Shown here: positions 5,349 to 10,075 of the stretch, in pieces
Layout: every line of letters starts with the position of its first letter
Position numbering within the stretch: the first letter of the stretch is position 1
NCBI GenBank assembly: GCA_046715235.1
Contig: JBKJZO010000135.1
Location: 1 to 10,075 of the forward strand
Length of the DNA stretch: 10,075 bases
Direction of reading: 5' to 3'
From: JBKJZO01 sp046715235
Lineage (GTDB): Bacteria > Actinomycetota > Actinomycetes > BP-191
The notes under the pieces: model-generated
The model's input: the letters and a program-made list of their open reading frames with translations, nothing else
What the model was told of the DNA's origin: nothing
The model's database searches: none
Translations under genes and position numbers: made by a program

Positions 5349-5999
5349 TCAGGCCGCTGACTCGGCCGGCACCTCGAGTTCATCGTGCGCGAGCACCCGG
5401 CCGAAGAACGCCAACGCGACGACGAAGACCACGCCGCCCGCGATCGCCAGCCACAGACCGACTTCCTCGTACGCGGCACCGAGCAGATAGCCGGCCAGGA
5501 CAAGCTCGATGAAGGACAGCAACGCACCGAGGCTGTCGTGCACGACGAACCGCCGGAACGACATGGGAGACGCGCCAGCAGCGGCAGCCAGAAAGAGTCC
5601 GGGAAACGCAGCCAGCCGCCCGTAAAAAACCAGCCGGTCACCCTTGTGTTCGAGCAGGTGCTCGAGCTTGTCGATGCGCCGTTGCGGGAGCAGCCTGCGC
5701 GCCGGTCCCTTCAACGCGTGCATCCGGATGTCGTCCTTGAACGCACGGCCCAGAGCAAAGAACTGCCAGACTCCGAGCGTGTGCAGCGGCAGCGCCGCGA
5801 GCAGCAAAGGGAGCAGGCCGAACTCGCCCTGCCGGTGGAAGAACCCACCAGCCATGAGGATTTCCTTGGACGGCCGGATCAGCACGAGGACAAGGAAGTT
5901 GTGCTTGTACACCCACGGCGCCAGGGGCACGGCGATTAGGGCGAGCGCGACGCGGATGCCCCCGAGCCACAGCAGCGTCGTCCGTGACCGCTGCGACAT
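5349..5999 (-). CDS. DedA family (VTT domain) membrane protein
   Basis: This 216-aa integral membrane protein has hydrophobic stretches at about 9-30, 35-52, 61-83, 129-148, 156-176 and 181-203. The DedA/VTT signature is present in the second half: FYGRLAAFPGLFLAAAAG (125-142) corresponds to the family's GRF-P-R region, followed by MSFRRFVVHDSLGALLS and a GYLLG turn. DedA proteins scramble or transport lipids (undecaprenyl phosphate, phosphatidylethanolamine) across the cytoplasmic membrane. The Arg that usually follows the Pro is Phe here (GLF), so this is an atypical member. ATG at 5999 is chosen for the purine-rich GGGAGGGA about 10 bases upstream; GTG 6008 would be too close to it. It is divergent from a PAP2 phosphatase by 72 bases, suggesting shared control of envelope-lipid functions. 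Confidence 0.82.
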   Translation of the reverse strand: MSQRSRTTLLWLGGIRVALALIAVPLAPWVYKHNFLVLVLIRPSKEILMAGGFFHRQGEFGLLPLLLAALPLHTLGVWQFFALGRAFKDDIRMHALKGPARRLLPQRRIDKLEHLLEHKGDRLVFYGRLAAFPGLFLAAAAGASPMSFRRFVVHDSLGALLSFIELVLAGYLLGAAYEEVGLWLAIAGGVVFVVALAFFGRVLAHDELEVPAESAA

Positions 6000-6044
6000 G
6001 AACTGCACGTCCCTCCCTCTCAAGGCTCCGCGCGCGTTTCGCCG

Positions 6045-6062
6045 GTCCCCGACCGCGGGGAC
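6045..6062 (+). promoter_or_regulatory. Hairpin covering the presumed ribosome site of the PAP2 gene
   Basis: GTCCCC (6045-6050) pairs perfectly with GGGGAC (6057-6062) across GACCGC. The 3' arm GGGGA is the only purine-rich, anti-SD-like stretch before ATG 6072 (10-base spacing). If this is in the mRNA leader, the ribosome site would be masked. Confidence 0.35.
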
Positions 6063-6071
6063 ACGTTATCC

Positions 6072-6842
6072 ATGAAGGCAGGGCTGCCTGACGGCGTACG
6101 GCGACGACTCGCCCTGCACGAACGCTTCGGCCTGCGCATCTCTCTGTTGTTGCTTGCGCTGCTGCTGGTCGCCGTACCCTTCGGCTTCCTGCTCGAACAG
6201 GTGGTCCGGCTGGGCCCGGTCGACCGCGCCGACAAGGCCCTGGCCGTCGACCTGCACGAAGTCGCCTGCGACCAGCCGGCGCTGGTCAGCGCGATGCGCT
6301 TCGTCAGCGCGCTCGGCACCTTTCCGTGGCTCCACCTGTTCGTGACGGCTGGGGTTTGCTGGTTGCTGGTGCGTCGGGAGCGCCGGTTGGCGGTCTTCCT
6401 CGTGACGACCACGATCACGGGCGGGCTGCTCAACGGGGTGGTCAAGGCGCTTGTCGACCGGCCGCGACCATCGCTGCAGGGGTGTCTGCTCGGCAGCGCA
6501 CGTGGGATGAGCTTCCCGTCCGGCCACGCGATGGGCACCACGATCTGCTACGGCGCGCTGCTCCTAGTCGGCCTGTCGTTCCTGCACCGGCGTTACCGGC
6601 CCACGCTGATTGCGGCGTACGCCGGGTGGCTGCTCGCGATGGCGCTGTCGCGGATGACTCTCGGCGTTCACTACCTCAGCGACGTGTTGGGCGGCATCGC
6701 GCTGGGGCTCGCCTGGCTGGTGGCCGGCACCGCGGCGTTCGAGATCTGGCGGCAGGAGCGCGGCCGCCGGCCGAGCAAGCCGCTGTCGGAAGGCATCGAG
6801 CCCGAGGCCAAAGCCCGCAGCGGCACCAACCAAAGTGGGTGA
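6072..6842 (+). CDS. PAP2 superfamily membrane phosphatase
   Basis: The 256-aa protein carries the complete lipid-phosphatase signature: K125-x6-R132-P133 (KALVDRPRP), F148-P-S-G-H152, and S193-R-x5-H200-x3-D204 (SRMTLGVHYLSD). H200 should form the phosphohistidine and H152 act as acid/base. Five to six membrane segments are visible: ~22-45 after a basic N-terminus, ~90-103, ~109-122, ~156-170, ~178-194 and ~205-225. The C-tail (~226-256) is charged and cytoplasmic. Substrates in the family include undecaprenyl diphosphate, phosphatidic acid and phosphatidylglycerophosphate; which one applies here cannot be told. It starts at the only in-frame ATG, 6072, divergent from the DedA gene. The 79-aa gene begins 40 bases after its stop. 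Confidence 0.9.
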   Translation: MKAGLPDGVRRRLALHERFGLRISLLLLALLLVAVPFGFLLEQVVRLGPVDRADKALAVDLHEVACDQPALVSAMRFVSALGTFPWLHLFVTAGVCWLLVRRERRLAVFLVTTTITGGLLNGVVKALVDRPRPSLQGCLLGSARGMSFPSGHAMGTTICYGALLLVGLSFLHRRYRPTLIAAYAGWLLAMALSRMTLGVHYLSDVLGGIALGLAWLVAGTAAFEIWRQERGRRPSKPLSEGIEPEAKARSGTNQSG

Positions 6843-6870
6843 ACCGCCGCATGACCATGAACGGCGTCGG

Positions 6871-6876
6871 TACCAT
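6871..6876 (+). promoter_or_regulatory. Candidate -10 box placing transcription start at the ATG (leaderless)
   Basis: TACCAT fits TANNNT and ends exactly 7 bases before the A of ATG 6883. This is the geometry of a leaderless actinobacterial transcript. The 7-base gap holds no ribosome site. No clear -35 hexamer is visible. Confidence 0.35.
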
Positions 6877-6882
6877 CGGGTC

Positions 6883-7122
6883 ATGATCGTTTCTGGGGGA
6901 GCAGTCCACGAAGACCTCGATGTGCCGCCCGCCGGAGTGGTACCGGTTCGCTACGCACGATGCGAGGAGGGCTGGTCAGCGGAGTTCGTCGTGTCGACCG
7001 ACGCCCTTGACGACCTTCAGGTCGTGCACCGTTTGACCGCTCCGTCGCTTGCCGAGGCGCGCCGGCTTGTCGCGCCCGCGGTCGCATTTCTGCGGGGGCA
7101 ACCGGTAGATCCGGTCGGCTGA
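6883..7122 (+). CDS. Small protein of unknown function upstream of thrS
   Basis: This is a 79-aa, probably cytoplasmic protein with no signal peptide or membrane segment. I do not recognise the family. It appears to be alpha/beta: VVPVRYARCEEGWSAEFVV looks like two beta strands, and SLAEARRLVAPAVAFLRG forms an amphipathic helix. Third-position GC is high like its neighbours, which supports coding. ATG 6883 is chosen over GTG 6835, which would overlap the PAP2 stop and has no ribosome site; the upstream stretch has a good leaderless -10 instead. It ends 57 bases before the thrS start, with a separate candidate promoter between. A HicB-like or other small antitoxin-type fold is conceivable, but no partner toxin gene is adjacent. 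Confidence 0.65.
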   Translation: MIVSGGAVHEDLDVPPAGVVPVRYARCEEGWSAEFVVSTDALDDLQVVHRLTAPSLAEARRLVAPAVAFLRGQPVDPVG

Positions 7123-7134
7123 GTTCGCGCTCGT

Positions 7135-7140
7135 TAAGAT
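7135..7140 (+). promoter_or_regulatory. Candidate -10 box for thrS
   Basis: TAAGAT fits TANNNT. Its expected start point near 7147 gives a leader of about 33 bases to GTG 7180. No TTGACA-like -35 is found at 16-18 bp. No T-box or other long leader fits in this short gap. Confidence 0.33.
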
Positions 7141-7179
7141 CGGCCGGACCCCAGAGCGCCGATCTGTATGGAGACGACC

Positions 7180-9168
7180 GTGACCGAGATCCGCCTGACC
7201 CTCGATGGCGCACCCCTCGTGGTGGCCGAGGGTACGACGGCGGGCGGGGTTCTCAAGGAAGCCGGCAAGCGGGCGATCTCCGTCAAAGCCGCCGACGGAG
7301 GCCTGCACGACCTGTCCTGGGTGCCGGACGACGGAGCGCAGCTGACCGCCGTACCGATCGACTCGCCTGACGGACGCGATGTGCTGCGGCACTCGACCGC
7401 GCACGTGATGGCGCAGGCCGTGACCGACCTTTTCCCTCACGCGAAGTGGGCGATCGGCCCGCCGGTGCAGGACGGCTTCTACTACGACTTCGACGTCGAA
7501 AAGCCTTTCACCCCTGAGGACGTCGAGCGCATCGAAGCGCGCATGCGCGAGATCGTGAAGGCCAACCAGAGGTTCTCGCGTCGCGTCGTGACCCGCGAGG
7601 AGGCGGAGAAGCTGTTCGCTGACCAGCCCTACAAGCTCGAGGTGATCGAACGCGCGGTGGCCGGTGCCGTCGCTGGCGACGAGACGGTCGACGCGGCTGG
7701 TTCCGAGATCACCGTCTACGACAACGACGACGCGTGGAGCGACTTGTGTCGTGGGCCGCACCTGCCCAACACCAAGGCGATTCCGGCGTTCAAGCTGATG
7801 CGCACGGCGGCGGCGTACTGGCGCGGCGACGAGAAAAACCAGCAGCTGCAGCGCATCTACGGCACCGCGTGGGAATCGAAGGAGGCCCTCGAGGCGCACC
7901 TGCACCGGCTCGAGGAGGCCGAGCGACGCGACCATCGCAGGATCGGCGCCGAACTCGACCTGTTCAGTTTCCCCGACGAGATCGGCTCAGGGCTCGCGGT
8001 CTTCCACCCCAAAGGCGGCATCATCCGCCGCGAGATGGAGAACTACTCGCGCCGCCGGCACGAGGAAGGCGGCTACTCGTTCGTCAACACGCCGCACATC
8101 ACCAAGGAGGACCTGTTCCTGACCTCGGGGCACCTCCCGCACTACGCGGACACGATGTTCCCGCCGATGGAGTTCGAGGGCGTCAACTACTACCTCAAGC
8201 CGATGAACTGCCCGTTCCACATCCTGATCTACAAGGCACGTGGCAGGAGCTACCGCGAGTTGCCGCTGCGGTTGTTCGAATTCGGCACCGTTTACCGCTA
8301 CGAGAAGTCCGGCGTAGTGCACGGTCTGACTCGGGTGCGCGGGCTGACGATGGACGACTCGCACATCTTCACCACGCGTGAAGCGATGGGCGACGAAATC
8401 CGCGGTGTGCTCGACTTCGTGCTCGGCCTGCTGCGCGACTTCGGATTGACCGACTTCTACCTCGAACTATCGACCCGTGACGACAGCGACAAGTTCATCG
8501 GCGAGCAGGAGCAGTGGGACGCAGCTACTGCTGCGTTGCAAGCCGCTGCCGACGCGTCGGGGCTCGAGCTGGTGCCCGACCCCGGCGGTGCCGCGTTCTA
8601 CGGCCCGAAGATCTCGGTTCAGGCGAAGGATGCGATCGGGCGCACCTGGCAGATGTCGACGATCCAGGTCGACTTCAACTTCCCTGAGCGCTTCGACCTC
8701 GAGTACCAGGCCGCCGACGGCACCCGCCAGCGGCCGGTCATGTTGCACCGCGCGCTCTTCGGGTCGATCGAGCGGTTCTTCGGAGTGCTGCTCGAGCACT
8801 ACGCCGGAGCGATGCCGCCGTGGCTGTCACCGGTGCAGGCGTTGTGCATCCCGATCGCCGAGCGGCACCACGACTACCTCGCCGATGTCGCGCAGCAGCT
8901 GCATGCTGCCGGCGTACGCGCCGATGTCGATACCTCCGACGACCGGATGCAGAACAAGATCCGCAAGGCGCAGGTGCAGAAGGTGCCGTTCATGCTGGTG
9001 GCAGGTGATCGCGACGTCGAGGCCGGCGCGGTGAGCTTCCGCTACCGCAACGGCGTGGAGCGGCGCGGTGTGCCCGTGGCCGAGGCCATTGCCGAGATAG
9101 TGCGGGTCATCGCCGAACGGCAGGTCGACCCGCACGTGTTCGCCCCTGAGGTGCCGGTCGATGGCTGA
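7180..9168 (+). CDS. thrS: Threonyl-tRNA synthetase
   Basis: This 662-aa class II synthetase charges tRNA-Thr with threonine in the cytoplasm. Domains in order: TGS (~1-60), the editing domain with H71-x3-H75 (HSTAH) and C190-R-G-P-H194, which clears mischarged serine, and the catalytic core. The core holds zinc ligands C344 (MNCPFH), H395 (DDSHIF) and H523 (LHRALFGS), motif 2 at VYRYEKSG, and motif 3 at HRALFGSIERF. The anticodon-binding domain runs from ~545. All key residues are present and length is normal. GTG 7180 is preferred because GGAG (7170-7173) lies 6 bases upstream and the editing histidines then number close to E. coli H73/H77; ATG 7168 would add four residues with a poor ribosome site. 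The stop overlaps the next start (ATGGCTGA), so the two are coupled. Confidence 0.97.
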   Translation: MTEIRLTLDGAPLVVAEGTTAGGVLKEAGKRAISVKAADGGLHDLSWVPDDGAQLTAVPIDSPDGRDVLRHSTAHVMAQAVTDLFPHAKWAIGPPVQDGFYYDFDVEKPFTPEDVERIEARMREIVKANQRFSRRVVTREEAEKLFADQPYKLEVIERAVAGAVAGDETVDAAGSEITVYDNDDAWSDLCRGPHLPNTKAIPAFKLMRTAAAYWRGDEKNQQLQRIYGTAWESKEALEAHLHRLEEAERRDHRRIGAELDLFSFPDEIGSGLAVFHPKGGIIRREMENYSRRRHEEGGYSFVNTPHITKEDLFLTSGHLPHYADTMFPPMEFEGVNYYLKPMNCPFHILIYKARGRSYRELPLRLFEFGTVYRYEKSGVVHGLTRVRGLTMDDSHIFTTREAMGDEIRGVLDFVLGLLRDFGLTDFYLELSTRDDSDKFIGEQEQWDAATAALQAAADASGLELVPDPGGAAFYGPKISVQAKDAIGRTWQMSTIQVDFNFPERFDLEYQAADGTRQRPVMLHRALFGSIERFFGVLLEHYAGAMPPWLSPVQALCIPIAERHHDYLADVAQQLHAAGVRADVDTSDDRMQNKIRKAQVQKVPFMLVAGDRDVEAGAVSFRYRNGVERRGVPVAEAIAEIVRVIAERQVDPHVFAPEVPVDG

Positions 9169-9682
9169 GTCGGAGCCGCAGGAAGGCGTCGGTTCGCCCG
9201 ACGGTTTCCAGCGGTTGTGGACGCCGCACCGCCTGTCGTACATCAAGCGCAATCATGACGACCCCGGCTGCCCGTTCTGCGAGATCGCCTCGATGCCGGA
9301 CGCCGACGCACTGGTTGTCGCGCGCGGTGAGCACGTGTACGCCGTGCTCAATCTCTATCCCTACAACCCGGGGCACTTGATGGTCGTGCCGTACCGCCAC
9401 GTCGCCGACTACACCGACCTCTCTGACGACGAAGCCACCGAGACGCACCAGTTCATCAAGACGGCCATCACCGCGCTACGAAAAGTGAGTGGCGCGCAGG
9501 CGTTCAACATCGGAACCAATCTCGGTTCCGTCGCAGGTGCGGGAATCGCCGCGCACCTTCATCAGCACGTCGTGCCGCGCTGGGGCGGCGACACCAACTT
9601 CATGCCGATCGTCGGCCACACCCGCGTGCTGCCGCAGCTGCTCGCAGACACCCGAGAAGCCCTAGCAGCAGCCTGGCGATGA
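9161..9682 (+). CDS. HIT-domain protein, Ap4A phosphorylase-like
   Basis: The 173-aa cytoplasmic protein belongs to the histidine-triad superfamily. The triad is H132-L-H134-Q-H136-V-V, with H134 as the expected nucleophile for AMP transfer. A CPFC pair (37-40) and LNLYPYNPGHLMVVPYRHV are typical. The actinobacterial orthologue next to thrS, Rv2613c in M. tuberculosis, is a diadenosine tetraphosphate phosphorylase, and this protein shares its layout and N-terminal LWTPHRLSYIK block. Ap4A is made as a side product by aminoacyl-tRNA synthetases, so coupling to thrS makes sense. The start ATG overlaps the thrS stop by 8 bases, with GAGGTG 7 bases upstream. In mycobacteria pgsA follows; here at least 390 noncoding bases follow instead. 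Confidence 0.92.
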   Translation: MAESEPQEGVGSPDGFQRLWTPHRLSYIKRNHDDPGCPFCEIASMPDADALVVARGEHVYAVLNLYPYNPGHLMVVPYRHVADYTDLSDDEATETHQFIKTAITALRKVSGAQAFNIGTNLGSVAGAGIAAHLHQHVVPRWGGDTNFMPIVGHTRVLPQLLADTREALAAAWR

Positions 9683-9712
9683 CGCCTGCGCGCGGCCCTC
9701 AGCCACCGCGAC

Positions 9713-9783
9713 CGCCGTACGCTCACCGCCCGCCGTACCGCCCCACCCGCCGTACGCCCACCGCCCGCCCTACGACCGTCGTC
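9713..9783 (+). repeat. Four tandem 17-18 bp imperfect repeats
   Basis: Units begin at 9713, 9731, 9748 and 9766, each starting CGCCGTAC (last copy CGCCCTAC), followed by a C-rich half such as GCTCACCGCC. Copies 1 and 3 differ by one base. The array starts 30 bases after the HIT gene stop and is noncoding. Confidence 0.7.
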
Positions 9784-9788
9784 CCTTG

Positions 9789-9858
9789 GCAATTGACCTT
9801 TGACCGCGGACAGCCACGCTCACAAGGCGACGAAACGTCGCGGTGATCGGTCTATTGG
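9789..9858. repeat. 70-bp palindromic element, copy 1
   Basis: The left arm CAATTGACCTTTGACCGCG is matched, inverted and imperfectly, by the right end CGCGGTGATCGGTCTATTG. Inside is a perfect hairpin GCGACG-AAA-CGTCGC (9827-9841). It aligns without gaps to copy 2 (9975-10044) at about two thirds identity over exactly 70 bases, best at the two ends. Confidence 0.65.
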
Positions 9859-9911
9859 TACGGCGGCGCGCATCAACGTGCCGCCCGCCCCGCCGCCCCC
9901 AGCCTGGCCCA

Positions 9912-9961
9912 GGTGACCACGCCGCCGCCGGGCCCAGGTGCCACGCGGCGGCCGGGTCACC
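9912..9961. repeat. Long GC-rich hairpin between the two 70-bp elements
   Basis: GGTGACC (9912-9918) pairs with GGTCACC (9955-9961), and GCCGCCGC (9921-9928) with GCGGCGGC (9945-9952). The pairs are separated by symmetric 2-base internal loops, giving about 15 pairs. A direct repeat GGCCCAGGTG occurs at 9906 and 9931, with 25-base spacing. No T-tract is present. Confidence 0.5.
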
Positions 9962-9974
9962 GCATCGGCTCGAC

Positions 9975-10044
9975 CCAATTGACCAATGACCGCGACGGCT
10001 CACGCTCAGAGCGGCCCGAAAATCCACGGTCACTGGTCAATTGG
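9975..10044. repeat. 70-bp palindromic element, copy 2
   Basis: The left arm CCAATTGACCAATGACCG and the inverted right arm CGGTCACTGGTCAATTGG match at 17 of 18 positions. Between them is a ~34-base centre containing CACGCTCA, which is also found at the same offset in copy 1. The nearly perfect arms suggest this copy is the more intact one. The element lies in noncoding DNA. Confidence 0.7.
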
Positions 10045-10075
10045 CACCCGCGGGACGCGGGGCGCGGGGCGCAGG

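Noticed and set aside
4895..5641. Long minus-strand reading frame across tRNA-Val and the gap
   Set aside because: It overlaps the tRNA, the repeats and the DedA gene on the same strand in another frame. Its composition is Arg/Ser/Pro-rich, typical of chance frames in GC-rich DNA.
9770..10033. Minus-strand reading frame across the terminal repeats
   Set aside because: It runs through both 70-bp palindromes and the hairpin, has no recognisable domain, and is best explained by high GC content lacking stops.
9713..10044. CRISPR array
   Set aside because: The repeats are only 17-18 bp tandem units without spacers, or two 70-bp palindromes. There are no regular repeat-spacer units and no cas genes.

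Overview
This window is high-GC chromosomal DNA from an actinobacterium. The evidence is the strong G/C bias at codon third positions, an SsgA-like (SALP) cell-division protein, a SigK/RskA-type ECF sigma/anti-sigma pair with a Zn-type HxxxCxxC motif, and a thrS-HIT gene pair like that of mycobacteria. SALPs are known from morphologically complex or sporulating actinomycetes and not from mycobacteria or corynebacteria, so a Streptomyces-, Nocardioides- or Kribbella-like lineage is more likely. The genus cannot be fixed from sequence reading alone.

Layout. (1) Positions 1-165 hold the 3' part of tRNA-Cys(GCA), a complete tRNA-Val(GAC) and an intrinsic terminator. (2) Positions 301-2008 hold a ureohydrolase-family protein that lacks both canonical metal-binding histidines, then an ACT+GAF-like protein; the gap between them contains a perfect 9-bp inverted repeat. 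(3) A convergent SsgA/SsgB-like gene (2448-2014, minus) is divergent from an ECF sigma factor (2686), which overlaps its anti-sigma factor by one base. A short histidine-kinase-like ATPase without a phosphoacceptor His follows. (4) A tRNA-Val(CAC) lies at 4864-4935. About 410 bases after it are rich in palindromes and repeats and hold no convincing gene. (5) A DedA-family membrane protein (minus) and a PAP2 phosphatase (plus) diverge from a 72-base gap. (6) A 79-aa unknown protein, probably leaderless, precedes thrS, whose stop overlaps the start of a HIT-domain gene (Ap4A phosphorylase-like). (7) The last ~390 bases are noncoding and hold four tandem 17-18 bp units, two related 70-bp palindromic elements, and a long GC hairpin between those two elements.

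How the genes fit together: sigma plus anti-sigma form a membrane-signalled transcription switch, and the kinase-like protein may feed into it (inference). DedA and PAP2 are both membrane/lipid-envelope functions. ThrRS and the HIT protein are linked through diadenosine polyphosphates, a by-product of aminoacyl-tRNA synthetases. No phage, transposase, CRISPR or defence genes are seen. The most unusual material is the structured intergenic repeats (4936-5348 and 9683-10075) and the two degenerate-active-site proteins.
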